Below, piece by piece: positions 46,401 to 58,889 of a stretch of DNA of 64,000 nucleotides. This DNA comes from Anoplopoma fimbria (lineage: Eukaryota; Chordata; Actinopteri; Perciformes; Anoplopomatidae). The notes beneath the pieces were generated by a model. The model saw only the letters and a program-made list of their open reading frames with translations, was not told the origin of the DNA and searched no databases. Position 1 is the stretch's first letter, and every line of letters begins with the position of its first letter. The DNA lies in the NCBI RefSeq assembly GCF_027596085.1, contig NC_072460.1, positions 15,514,826 to 15,578,825 of the forward strand, in the 5' to 3' direction. The position numbers and the translations under genes are program-made.

Positions 46401-46960
46401 GTTAGGGGGTCATTGGGGTTAGCTTTGGTTTTGCTGCATCACATCACAGTCAAATTTGCAGGCATCTATGACTTATTGTCTGTCGCTGTTTTGACTGTTG
46501 TTGGCATCAAAATAATGGAGAAATTGGTATTCTGACTATTGGAGAATTACATTGTCTGTATTTTACAGATACTGGACTTATTATGAAGGTATGATTGGAC
46601 TTATGTATTATCTTTTAGTTGTATCAATTCCCCATTGCTGTCTCCTGTGTCACCCCAGCTTTTAAAAAGGAGGGCGATCTGTCTTTGAATTGCCTCTTAG
46701 TGCTAAGGAATTGTAGAGTTATTCCTTGTCTTTTTTAAGATCCGGGCAACCAAAATTGACTGATAAAAAAGTGTGTGCACTGCCTTAAATCTGTTAAGTT
46801 GCACTAGAACACACCTCAAATACTACAGCTGATGGCCAGCTGACCATCAACATGCACATACTTTGGCTCTTCATGTGAGGCTCTGTATTAACAAACAAAC
46901 AAAAACATAATTGAAAGACAAAACAAAGAAACTATAGTTTCATCAAAGATACTACTATAT
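43464..46960 (-). other. lama5: lama5 intron 2 segment, only low-complexity patches seen
   Basis: AT-rich sequence. A (CT)11 run lies at 44591-44613. Nothing else recognised. Confidence 0.55.
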
Positions 46961-46984
46961 TTGTCAGGTTTCTTTGTATTTTCT

Positions 46985-47215
46985 TTCCCTCCAAACACCC
47001 GAGGGGCTGAGGTTCTACCTAGAACCACTTGCTTCTGAAAAACACTTTTTTGTTCTTCAGGGACTGTTGAGAGCATGGGTTTTAAAAAGTTCCTTCCGCC
47101 CTCTCATAGGGGGAATCTTGGTGGAATTTTTCACAAATGGTCCTATGTATAACACTATATGATGGGTTCTAGGTAGAACGCTCTGAAAGGGTTCCAGATG
47201 GAACGCAGTCTTCTG
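46985..47215. repeat. Candidate repeat with GGTTCTAGGTAGAACG-type palindromes
   Basis: Includes GAGGTTCTACCTAGAACC, GGGTTCTAGGTAGAACGC and GGGTTCCAGATGGAACGC: self-complementary units repeated at both ends of about 230 bp. The layout recalls a fish dispersed repeat with AGGGTTCTA-type arms. Confidence 0.45.
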
Positions 47216-50020
47216 CTGTTTGTAGAAGAAAATAAAGGCTGAGGTGAAAAACAAATCAGCCTTGTGTGTCACAGCCTTTAGAAACTCAGGCTGGATAAGG
47301 AAACTGTTCCAGCCAACTTTTGTGAGCATGTGCATGCATTATTAGGCTTTACTTGACATCAAACTAAATATTTTTTTTAAGGTAAACTACTTTGATGAAG
47401 ATGTTTGGTGTGAACTCAGCTTTACCCCCAAAAAGCATCTCAGGAAATGTCAGGATTTTCCAAACATAAAGCTCCACCCTGCTGCAGCTCAGAGGCGGCT
47501 GGCACTTTAAGGTTAACTCTGACGTTCAAACCACATCAATAGCAGGAAGCATTCAATCGGGAGCAGTTGGCACGGGGCTCACTCTTACGCACGGCAAACA
47601 ATAGAGCTACCTCAACACTGCATGCGAGTGTGTGTATGTGTCTTTCTCCGTCCTGTAGGGAAACCTGCCAACACACTAGAGAGTTAAGGGCATTGGAAGG
47701 TGAAAAACATTTCAAAAACTCCAGTAACAAACTGCCAACAAACTCCAGTAAAGTCCATCTTTAATATACTTAGAAAGCATTTATGTTGCCAAGTTTGATT
47801 CATTTCACATTTGTGGGGTTCGGTCTGCTTTGAATGCTGTTTAAAGAGTCAGTTCCCCTACATTTTAATTCAAACATTTTACCTCTTGTGGTTTCTTGCC
47901 ATGCGAATAGTTTTGGTTTCATTACTTCAGGTTTTGTGATATCTCTAAAAAAGGTATGGTGTTGGAGTCACTTTCTTATCCTCAACCGTTTTATTTCAAA
48001 GCGCAGCAATGAAGCTCCGCTGCGCTAGAGCTTCAGAATACTCTGAAAAATGTAGCTTGTGTGGAAGTTACCTCGCTGCTTGATCAATAAAAGAAGTAAA
48101 CTACTCACAAGCTTTTTGATTTGATTCAGATAACACCACACTACTCAATTAAAACTTTTCAGATCACTGGAACTGCCGAAGGCTTAAAATGCAGCTCCAT
48201 GAAAAACAAAAGACTCTGACAAGTGTGAAGACAGTAAAACTTTTTTTTTTAACTCAAGGTGGGAGGATTATGGAATAGAGAAGACCTCACCTGAAGAATA
48301 TTCACGCGCACACACACCAAGACACATTCCCAACTGAAGCCTATGTTGCGCTCTAATAATAGGCTGCTGAAACAGACAAACATCCCCTGTTCTGTCATCT
48401 CCTCCTCCTCCTCTTTCCATATCCTCACCCTCCTTCCTCTTCTTCACCTCAGCTTTCTTCTCCACTTAGAACCTCCTTCTTGTCTTCCTCTTTTCCATGT
48501 TCTAACCCTCCTCCCTCTCCTCCCCTCTTCGTGGGAGTTTTGTTTCACCTTGCCTTCAAAATGGATTTGGTCTCCTTTTTTTCCCCCCCATCTCCAACCC
48601 CCTCCCCCTCTGAATCTCATCCTTCACCTGTGATTACAGAATCTTTCAACCGTCACATACCTGAGGAATTAAACACACAAACACATCTGTCGAAACGGTG
48701 AAAACACACACCAAGGTTATATTTACGCTTAGATCATACAAGATAAATGCAAGACAACGGGGACTTGTGTTGAACCGAGTATGACCTCATGGGATGATTC
48801 ATATTCTTCCTACTTCATCAGGTAGCTGTCATTCCTCTTCCACCTCTTTCCCTCCTCCTTCACTGGCTGCCTTCCCCAGTGTGCAGAGATATAGATTTAT
48901 AGACTACAGGTATGGAAAATATTGGAGTGAAGCTCCTATTAAACCTGAAGTCATTGGATCATTCCATGTAGTAAGAGATCCTGTACAATTATGTTGCTAT
49001 GCTTTCAAATACAGTTAGAAAAAAAAAAGCCCCCATTCACCTGTATTGTTTTTCCAGCTGTTATATTTGCACAAGGTGAAGTAAATAAGAAAACTGACGC
49101 ATTAAGATATTTGCAAATACTGCAAATGTCAAAAATTTTATACAGAAAAAAGGAAAGGAGAACAAAGTGACTTAGGGATAGTAAAGAGGAATACAACTGC
49201 AAAAGGGAAAAAAAACAAAAGTGGGCTCTTGTGAAAAAAAAGGACTAGGAGGAGAATAAGGAGAAGAGGTGATGAAAAGGAGGCTAACAGGAGAGGAGTG
49301 AGAGCAGGAGAAGATGACAGGAAGGTAGAGGAGATAGAAATGGTCTATAAAGGGCTGTGTGTTATCTGTTAAAGATAGGAAGAACTTGTGGTATAGATAT
49401 AGAAAGACTGGAGGAGGAGAGGAAGAGTTGTGTGAGAACTTATTACTTATTAGAATTTAGGGCGAATAGTTATTTACATTTAAGGCAGACCATTGAATGT
49501 TATGAATAACTGAAATTAAGGAAAGTTAATGTTTAATGGAATCACAGTGATGATCACAAAATGTAAAAGTCTGACACACACTTGATCCAAACAAATGGTA
49601 GATGAGGAGAATTAAATATTAGAGAGCATGAAAAACATGATGAGATTCCAGTAAAATATGTTTGATAAACTGCGTGTTGGGTGGATGCAGTCTGTGCTTG
49701 GTACACACCTGCTGCAGTAATGCTCCGATATACTGATACTGATGGTACGGTGTGTTTACTGCCAACTGAATTCCACACCATGAGAATTGAATCCGTTCTT
49801 TAACAGATAAATGGTTGACCTGCTTAACCTTCTGAAATGGTATATATCTGACGATACATCAGAGTAATGTACAAACTGGTGTGGTTTAAGTGCCTTGCTT
49901 AAGGGCAGAGCATTTGATTTACTGATTGCTCAAGGGGTGTAAAGAGAATTTCAAGAATGGTTTTGAATAAGATTACCAACTCTAGGTTTAAGAACAGAGA
50001 AATGAAGAAGCTTAATAAAT
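47216..50020 (-). other. lama5: lama5 intron 2 segment, no gene recognised
   Basis: Contains a pyrimidine-rich plus-strand patch (48400-48630) and a purine-rich patch (49200-49340). Open frames here are low-complexity. Confidence 0.55.
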
Positions 50021-50027
50021 ATAAAGA

Positions 50028-50250
50028 TACACTACATGACCAAAAGTATGTGGACACCATTGATTGCCAAACATCTTATTCTGGACCCACATGGCCATTA
50101 ACCTGCTGCTATAATAGCCTCCACTTTCCAATGGATTTTGAACCTGACTGAGGGATTTGCTCCCATTCAGCCAAAAGATAATTTCCATTGAGGTCCAATG
50201 ATGTTGGTTGATCAGTGCAGGTTCCATTACACCAGGGGTTACCTTGTACA
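50028..50250 (+). repeat. Tc1/mariner-type MITE fragment
   Basis: Begins TACACTACATGACCAAAAGT, a terminal motif I recall from a Tc1/mariner-derived non-autonomous fish element. Internal landmarks appear in the remembered order: TATAATAGCCTCCACTTTCC and GATTTGCTCCCATTCAGCCA. The opposite terminal repeat was not found, so the copy is probably truncated. No transposase. Confidence 0.7.
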
Positions 50251-50992
50251 TGTTACCTTTTGTAACTTAAGGTCCACATGTGATTGTTAAAAACTCTAGA
50301 AGACAACCGTCACAGAAGGAAGATAGAAATTATACGATGAAACGGGGTGAAAAAAATAAACTGATCTGAAAATATATTTACCCTCACCCATCACTACCTG
50401 CTATTATAAATCGGGCTCATATTTCCTCACCACACTCTTTAGAGCTTTTTCTGGCACAGGGTTGCCTTCCACGTAACTTTTCACTGAAAAAACTGATCCA
50501 TTTTGTTTCACTGCGTCCAAGCGAACATTAGCCAGCTAATAATGGCAATTGTTTCTTCCTGAAGATGTGTTGTGATTGATGTGGTGATATTCCAAAGCCA
50601 CTAGTCACTGACATTTATATTTTTCATTTTTGATTTCTTGAGCACATTCAGATTTGAAAATAACTAGCTTTGTAAATGACATTTATTTTTAACCATTTGT
50701 CAGTATCTCCACTGCCCACTATAAGGTGCTATACACAAATCTTGAAAAACTATTTCTCTTCATAGAAGCATACACTGATCTAATACAGCACTGGCCAAAA
50801 ACGACCTTAATAAGTGAAACGTGTATCAGCAATGACGTGACCGATCCACGTTAAAGAGAGAGGGAGGTCATTTAACAAGCCTTCCCCTCTGCAGGTTGAG
50901 ACAGGTTAACTGACATTCCAATCTCTCCCTCCTCTCCTTCCCTTTCATTCAGCCAGAGGTAGGAGGGTTTGGTGTAGGTATATGTGTGTGTC

Positions 50993-50998
<6 letters not shown>

Positions 50999-51038
<40 letters not shown>

Positions 51039-51076
51039 GGGGGGGGGGTCTTCAACACACCCTGTCACTGTCACTG

Positions 51077-51125
<49 letters not shown>
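50999..51125. repeat. (TG)n - G13 - (CA)n compound inverted tract
   Basis: About 18 TG units (50999-51035), a run of 13 G (51036-51048), a 29-bp spacer with TCACTG triplication, then about 23 CA units (51078-51125). The two arms are complementary over about 37 bp. Confidence 0.92.
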
Positions 51126-51134
<9 letters not shown>

Positions 51135-51624
51135 GTAAACCCTGGCTGAGCCCACCTACATTCTTTTAAGACCAAACTGCAACCTGGTAACCACAGACCC
51201 TCCCCCTCCTCTCTCTCTCGCGCTCTCTCTCTCCCTCTCGCGCTCTTCCTCCTTAAATCTGTCTTCTTATCGTCGATGCCACCTAGAAACCATTTTGTTG
51301 CAATGTACGTTGTAAACACTTTGAAGAGGTGAAATCAAGATGTAATCAAAATCAAAGTTAAAGTCCATGGTTATCTGTAGCTGCTACCAGCTGGTTTTGT
51401 ACAAAAAGGACCAACATATCTTTCTGAATCTGAATTTCAAAAACTGCTCTGTGCCACAGTGATTTTCTCCATTTTTTCCTCCAGTGCACTCTTTCAGTCA
51501 TTGATGTTGTCACATCGCTGTGGACAAGAAAACTATTACAAGAAAGTTTTGCTGCAGCTAAGGAGGATTTTAATTATGAATTACATTTTCTTTTGCTTAA
51601 ACAAATTGATTGTTTAGTCTAATG

Positions 51625-51720
51625 CTTGCTCAAGAGGGAGCGGTCTACACGTTCTCTGAATGACAAGCGCCTCAAGGAAACTGTAATGTTTCGACGCAAT
51701 ATAAATTGAATTGAATTGAG
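51625..51720 (+). repeat. Candidate LINE/SINE 3' end with GAATT tail
   Basis: AAGCGCCTCAAGGAAACTGT followed by CGCAATATAAATTGAATTGAATTG matches a well-known fish retroposon 3' end (AAGCGCCTTGAG...ATATAAAT, then GAATT repeats). The body upstream could not be traced. Confidence 0.5.
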
Positions 51721-53235
51721 TTTTCTGGATTCAAAAGATGTAAGATGTCCTGTTTTGGGCTGAACTCAAAAGATACCCAAATATAAAAATAAATAAAATA
51801 AGCAAATCCTCATATTTGTGGAGCTGAAACCAAAAAACAATTAAACAAAAAATTTAACTTCCATAATGTTGGGGGACTCTCACATGACAGATCTTTAAAA
51901 ACAAAGCTGAAAATGTAAGCACTAGATGCTGAGATATCCTGACTTTTATCTCTGAGCATTAGTCAAGATCCGGAAATTTTTTTTGTCAATTAACTAGTCA
52001 ATTTATTCACAAATCATTCCAAATATGTGCATATATCTTCTGTTAAAAGGTTTTACTTCTTTCACAAGGTAAACAGGCTTATAAAAACTTAAACACACGG
52101 TCACAACAACAGCTCCCTGCTTCTCTATGGAGACCTTCGAACCGGAGCAAGAGAAGCTGACGAAAGAAATAAGAGAAATGAATAAAGTAAAGAGAGAGGA
52201 GAAATGGGACGATAGATGGAAAAGGGATGGGAAACTGAATGCCATGACAGAAAACACTCTTGTCAAGGACACAAGTGCACAGACTCACTGGACACACATA
52301 GTGCTGCTGAATGAAGGCACTCGAGCAGGAGAGCCTGGCACTAAAGACTCGCATTCAGAAACATAAAAGGTTGTTCAAGAGCGATGTTCAAGAACACTGA
52401 AAAGGGTAACTTGGAGCACAGGAAGACAGAGTGAAGCTTTTCTGTGAACTGAGTGTGCTCCTGTGTGTGTGTGCAACATCTAAATGTGAGTGTGTGTCAT
52501 TATGTTGGATTCACTGCAACACCAGCTAGAACAAGAAGAAGCTCCTGCCAAAAACAACATCTCTCAAATCAACTGATGACTGAGCTTCAAGAGGCTGATT
52601 TATCACTGAGCTACTAAACCAGTTAATGGGCTCAGATTAATTTCACATTCATTCAGAGAGGGCCAGGTGGAGATTTTTATTAGTACGAGTTAGCATAGAG
52701 TTTACAAGCTGCTAACAAATGTTTGTGAGGGAGACATCACTACGAGTAGCTTTGGCTGAAATCCAATCAGCCTCATTTGAAGTTTAATAAAAAATCTGAG
52801 ATAAATTGAGATGTATCAGTTGGCTGGCACACAAACATTTTCACATTTCCAGCATAATGGAAAGTTAAGGAGAACCGATAACAGGATTTCAGGTGAATAA
52901 TTGTACTCTACAATTCTAATAAACACGCAGATATTTACAATCCTGAAACATTCTGTCAAGCTGGAACACTAGAAAAACACTCAGAGAAGCATGCATATAC
53001 AGCTTTGCACAGTCAATACACACACCTTAGATAAACATTTTTGACTTTTACTGTTCCCAAATCTGAGAGAACACAACACATTTAACAGTTCTGGAGACAA
53101 ACATTAGTAAAACGTGTCACTTTTTGTGCCTGGGACCCATCAAAAACCATGACAGCCTCATGGGATAAAACTTCTGTGAACCACAATCCACAGCAGTTCA
53201 AATTTAAATTGTGTTTCTCCCCTTTTCTGTCTATG
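51721..53235 (-). other. lama5: lama5 intron 2 segment, nothing recognised
   Basis: AT-rich intron sequence without coding match. Confidence 0.55.
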
Positions 53236-53239
53236 TTTT

Positions 53240-53400
53240 AGAGCTGGGCCATATGGAGAAAACCAAATATGATATATTTTTCACCAAATACCTCAATGCC
53301 AATGTTAAGGCGATATTGTAGGGTTGACTATTTGTGCTTTCTCAAATAATTTACAAAATTTGATTTTATATGGGTGGAGGGATGGGGGGGGGGCTCACCA
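53240..53400 (+). repeat. Candidate repeat: GCTGGGCCATATGGAGAAAA type
   Basis: GAGCTGGGCCATATGGAGAA, CACCAAATACCTCAATGCCA and GATATTGTAGGGTTGACTAT occur in the order of a dispersed vertebrate/fish element I recall. It lies 115 bp from exon 2, in intron 2, and may be related to the copy at 22433. Confidence 0.5.
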
Positions 53401-53514
53401 CGCCCACTTAGAGATTGGCAGAGATTGTGATGCGACAGCTTTGGTATTGAGCATCTTTGATAGAACAACAGACTGACCAACAACATATGTGTATGTGTAT
53501 TAAATGAATCCTAC

Positions 53515-53667
53515 CTGTCCGAGGTCCAGGGTGACGTTCACCTCGTTGAACTCTGTGTTGCGGGACAGAGGCGGGCTCTGCCACCATCGTTCCGTTCCAT
53601 CGATGGCGTTGGTGATGGGGTGAGCGCGATCGGTGTTGCCCTGGCTGCAGATGTCACAGTATTGTCC
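53515..53667 (-). CDS. lama5: lama5 exon 2: LN domain
   Basis: The exon encodes residues 101-151, including [17 protein letters not shown], the strongly conserved [17 protein letters not shown] and [14 protein letters not shown] is an N-glycosylation sequon also present in tetrapod LAMA5. It is 153 bp, phase 0-0, with acceptor ctcag|GG and donor CAG|gtagg. It stands alone between a 4.9-kb intron 1 and a 28-kb intron 2. Confidence 0.95.
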
Positions 53668-56600
53668 CTGAGAAGACAGAGACAGACATGTTAAAGTTTT
53701 AATCTTTAGTTGAGCATATGAGGTTACATTGGTGCTAGTCTGAAACTTTACTGTGTCCAGTATCAAATATGAAAAACCATACTTGAGACCTTGCTGTTCC
53801 CTTTCCAGCTGTTTCAACCATAATTTAACCACAGACTCTGCCGCTGTGTGATGCACCATCCTTACAGTTAATATTGGTGGTACAATTCAAAGCACCATGC
53901 TATGTGTCTAATATATGTCCAAGATTTTCCCCTACATCCTGGCATTTTGTGGTCTTTGAGTTGTGGTTTGGTCATTGGATATTTCATCCATGCCACAGAG
54001 GATACACAAGAGTTTCAATGTACCAAACAAGTCAAGTATCAGCCCTCTCTAACAACCCAAACCAATGTTTCAGACTCACAGTAAACACTATGAAAAAGAA
54101 CTTTTTGTCCCCGAAGCTACCAGGGTCAAATTACTTATATTCCAGCGGCAAGTCGACTCCACTCAGGTTACTTAAACAGGGAGGCCATAGCTTCTATTGT
54201 ATTTCTGCTAGTAGGTTAAACTGTATCATAAATGTACACTCTGTGCCTCAGTCTGACTGTTTGACACACATTTACGGGCTGATTTGACATACTAGTGTAC
54301 TATATAAAAATCATCCATCACATTAATTTCATATCCTGATTGAAAAAACAATACATCTTGATACTATAAAGGCACTTCATCTATCAAGTAGTGTATGGTA
54401 CAATAGTATCTCACTCAAAGAAAATGCTGGTATAACCAAAGAAAGAACAAGGTTGAGCAATAACCTCAAAAGTAGCCAATCGCAGCACAAATTAGGCCTC
54501 ACTGTCTGGTATATGTTACAAAAAATTCGCTGTCCAAATATATGAAAGGAGCTGGTCAGCAATTCCACACAATCGTAGGTACTTCTCCACACGTACATGG
54601 GTATTTCTGTAAACTGCTGTCCACACAAGCACTGTTTTAAAAAACTCTCTGTACAGATAGGGTTAAAAACCCATTTGAGGGCTGTCTCTTACACCGGAGA
54701 CGTTGGTAGCGAGGTCTGTGCTGTGTGACATACGCAGTGCATTCTGATGCCTCTGTTGCTCAATTAAATGGTAGGGCAAATGTACATTTATGTTTAAACA
54801 TATAGAAAATCCTGTAAAAAAAATAAAAAATCTCCACCAATCAAAATTGGACCGGCTCCTCCTAAGGGTCTGGGGGAAATCCCTGCTGCGGTTCCAGAGA
54901 GTGCCCTTTGTGTCCCCCCCCTTCTCTCTGCATGCTAGCAAGCGGCCTCCCACAAAACAAAAAGACACAAAAAAAATTTGGCTACATCCTCCTTTTTCTT
55001 CATTGTTACTACTGATTATTCTACCTATAGTACCTTATCTTCTTCCCTCTTTCTGTTGACGTTATGTAGCCATCTTCTTAAAAAACACACCTCATGTAAT
55101 CCTACATGTCATGTTGGAGTGTACTGTACTTGTCTTAGAGTCCGAATGTTTGTATGTCTTGACACAATCCAATTGGCCTGTCTTTTTTTAATGTTACATT
55201 GCACCTGTAAAAAAATAAAAAGTACTTTTAACCTTTAAAAGGAGAAAACAGAACACGGTCTGACGTTAAAAGCCGAAATCTTTGTCTACACCAAGCCCAC
55301 AGGTTTGAAACAAACTTGACATAGTGGCCAACCGTGGCAATACAAATTCCCGGTCAACCACCTGATGCTATTGGGCCCAAGGTCCACTTGAAGTGTCCTC
55401 TCCACCTCTTTGGTTTCTAAAGCCTCTCCTCATTCTTAACTAATCCAGTCTGGTTGTCAGAGCGTTTAACCCGACCACTGCTGGCTATGTAAGCATCAGC
55501 ATAAACTAAACAAGTGTGGACCTGAACAAAAGCCAGAGATAGGAGATGTTATCACTGCAGGTCACTGAGGTCAGAGGTCACTGCTTACTATCTGACTCCA
55601 CCCTCATCCACCCTACCCCACCCCAAAACCCCATCTCTAACCAAGATATGTGCCTCTGCTGCAAATCTTGGCTGTTAAAGAAACATTGCTGCCCTAAACA
55701 AGAGATTAGGGAGGAGAAAAGTAAGCTCTTTTGAGAGCAAAATGTATTAAATTGAGGGCACATTGCTAGTTTTTGAGGTTAACAATTTAAAAAACATTAG
55801 CCTCAGTGACACCTCTTGGGCTCGTTGTAATACAGTTATAATACAGACATTTTCACTTATATTCACCCCTTGTTTACCCTTGTGCTGTCTCGATTGCAAA
55901 TATAAAAAAAAAATGTCCTTGAATACTAATTGCTGTCATGTTGTCTGTCAAATCTGGGACCACAACGCAGTTCACAACGCCTTAAAGACGCTAAAGAAAG
56001 CAGGAAATACCCTCCAGTCAGCAGATGAACACAGGCAAATGAAGGTGCTTCTCAGGCTGTGTGCTTTGAAACAACCAACAATGACCCAGCTGATTTCCTA
56101 CGCAAGTTGGTGACATCTTAAAAGAACACGGCAGGTTGTTTAGCACAGTGAGATGTCAGGGAGACTGCTTCTGTATTCCTGCCTGGCTGTCAAACGCCCT
56201 TTCATGCTCTTTCGTTCTCTTTTTCTCAGTTTTCTTTCACGTCACACGCTCAATCATCCCTTGTCAACAAAAAGGCCAACTGGAATTTATAGTTCTTTCT
56301 CCTCTCTCTCTGCGCGTTACACACTCTTTCATTCCATCTCCATTCCCATTTATTTCCTTCCCTCCACCGTCAGGTGAATGAGCAAAACTCTCCAGCAGCA
56401 GCATTGCCCTGAGGACATGGATTCCTCACTCAGATAGAAACAAATTGTCGTCGGTCAACACCTGCCACTTTATGTAATCAATCTTTTTTTCTCTCTCAAG
56501 ATAATGTGCAGCTTTTCTCATACTTCCTCTAAATCTTTCTTTATCACGTATATTCCTCTCTCCATGCCTCCATCTTACATGGCATCAGTATTTCATGATA

Positions 56601-58529
56601 CTTCACCAAAATTAAAAAAGTGCAAGCAATGGGTCAGATTTTGAGGTGAAACATGAGAGCGATCAGTGCACCTGTGCATCTCCCGCAATGTGCGGGCAAC
56701 TAAACTACTCGGTAATGCTGAGGAAAAGATATGGCTTGGGTTAAAATAACTACAGCAGTGGTGTATAAGTTACGTGACTAATAAGTCAATGTTGACTTCT
56801 GGTTTCACACGGGACACAAACAGTGGTCTCCTGGGTAAAAGTCCTGCCCTATCTGCCACCCCACACACACATTACGGTCCTCCTCCTGCTGTTTTTAATT
56901 AATAAAAACACTCTCGCGGCATTGCTGTCAAATCAAAACAGGATTAACCTCAGCACAGGAAGGTCATTGTGTTTTTTGGTAATGTGTGTGTTGTTCAGGG
57001 GGTGCAGTAACCCAACAAGTGGGCCGAGCCACAATAGCCCAGCAAAGTGGGCTAAAGCTCTTAGCCCAAACACATAATGCGCCATTCGTCGAGTTAATGA
57101 CCAGATTTCTTGGGTTCATTTTGAGATATCCTGAGCTAATTATGAACCAATGTCACCACTTCAACCAAACTGCCCTGAGCAGGCAGATCAGAGGAAGCCT
57201 GAAAGAAAACTCTGATGAGAGAATATTTGGTCTAATCCTCGGTGTGGAGACGCTGAAGTGGGTCAAATGTGGTCGGGATCAAGTACAGCAGAGAGATTTA
57301 ACACCAGAGGGCCTAATTAAAGGCTGAATTGAAGATAATTACTCAGTAAAATATATAATTATTTCTTTCATTCTCCCATCTAAGGTGGCATTTAATTAGT
57401 TTCTGTGTAGTCCTTAAATTAAAGTTCATTAAACAACTTGAAAGATTATGAAAGCCCTCAACCACAAGCCTCAGGGCGCATGTTTATTTTTTTCGTTGGC
57501 TTCAGTCTTTACATCAAACAACACTTCAGACCCATTCATTCTGACTAATCACACATTTATCTCAACACATATTTATCTTAATGTCTGATTTCTTTTCATT
57601 TCAGTTCACCAGGTACTTATTAGCATTCATGTCACTTGTTTTGCAAACACCAAACATCAGCCAAGGATTTAGAAGTGACAGAATCGTTCTGTACCTTCCT
57701 GACTTATGAATCACCACCAGAGTAAGTTGAATTTCCTCTGGGCGTGATAATCTTGCAGATAAACTTGGTCTGATTTGAAGACATGCTTCAATGCAACAAT
57801 AGGTGGGAGGGAGAAAGAGAAGGCAATACGCCTGCATGTTATCGCTAAGAGGGTGGCTTTTAATGGTTAACCCATGAATCTGCAAAAAACCTTTGTGTTA
57901 ACTAGTGATACCTTGAGGCTCAAACATCAAACACACAATGGTTTTTACGAGCTCATTATCACAATCAAAACTCCTCTATAATCATACGTAAAGCATAATA
58001 TAGTAGCTGAATTTCTGAGGAGTCCCCTCCGAGTGTAATGTTGCCTGTCCTTATATAAGTGGACTTTGTTAAGTGTTGCCAAGTCCTACAAAGGAAGCAG
58101 TGCATGAAAAATGACCTGGCAGAGCAGTTGGAGATTCATGCACACTGCTGACCCCCTCTGTTCAACTCTCTACTCTGAATGCAGTGAAGTGTGCAGGTTG
58201 GCATTCCCATAAAGTCTAAAAGATGAAGCAATAGTATGCTGCAAATGCAAAAAAAAAATAGGATAAGATCATTATAGGTCACTACGGAGCACCACTGAGC
58301 CTGTAGGAATATCATATGTATCCTAATATCAATAATGTAACAGTGGAACAGCGATTTAAGACTATTATGAGGGACAACTGCAATTTACATTGGCTATAAG
58401 GAACATTATGGGGAGGGGGGGAAATCCATTGGATCCAATAAAAAGTTTCCGACTCCCTATTAAGCAGCATGAGTTGGGATTAGATAATCCCCCCAAAAAA
58501 GTCAAAGTATAAAGTCTTGTCCTGCTCAC
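53668..58529 (-). other. lama5: lama5 intron 1, no gene or clear repeat recognised
   Basis: 4.9 kb between exons 2 and 1. It contains several open frames of 60-140 codons that show no domain and no codon pattern like the lama5 exons. Intron 1 of extracellular-matrix genes often holds regulatory elements, but none can be identified from sequence alone. Confidence 0.6.
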
Positions 58530-58829
58530 CTGGATGGTCTGGCTCGGGTCTCCGGACACCGGGCCTCCGACCAGCTTGCAGTACAGGTCCTGCAGCGATC
58601 TGCCGGTGTCGTCCTCCCCGCAGGTTGCCGTGGCGGTGATTTTGGTGCCCTCGGCCAGGTTGAAGTAGGGCGGATGCAGGCTGTATCCGTTCACACCGTT
58701 GGTCGACAGCTCCTGGGCCGACACAAAGTGACAGCAGGTCACCAGCAGCGACCACAGCAGCAGCGCGACCCGCTCCTGGGTGCTTAGAGCCGGGCGGAAC
58801 GCAGCGCAGAGCCGAGCGCTCGCCATCAT
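58530..58829 (-). CDS. lama5: lama5 exon 1: signal peptide and start of LN domain
   Basis: This exon encodes residues 1-100. Translation most likely starts at the first of two adjacent ATGs (58829-58827 and 58826-58824); an in-frame GTG six bases upstream is not a plausible start. A basic/polar head is followed by the hydrophobic core VALLLWSLLV and a likely signal-peptidase site after FVSA (residue 38). The mature part carries SLHPPYFNLAEG, TCGED and LYCKLVGGPVSGDPSQTIQ, the conserved beginning of the alpha-5 LN domain. The donor is CAG|gtgagc in phase 0. The exon is GC- and CpG-rich compared with the AT-rich introns, as first exons often are. Confidence 0.92.
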
Positions 58830-58874
58830 CTCCACCTGTTCGCTCGATCCGGACCGAGGAGGGGGGGGGCTCGG

Positions 58875-58888
58875 AGTATATATAAAGG
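58875..58888 (-). promoter_or_regulatory. Possible TATA-like element upstream of lama5
   Basis: On the transcript strand CCTTTATATATACTCC lies about 45-60 nt before the ATG, followed by a C9 run (58861-58869). If used, it would give a 5' UTR of only about 20 nt, so transcription may well start further upstream and the element may be irrelevant. Confidence 0.25.
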
Positions 58889-58889
58889 A

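Noticed and set aside
56986..57327. 113-codon plus-strand open frame in intron 1
   Set aside because: No known protein resemblance, no splice or promoter context, and chance frames of this length are expected in this much sequence.
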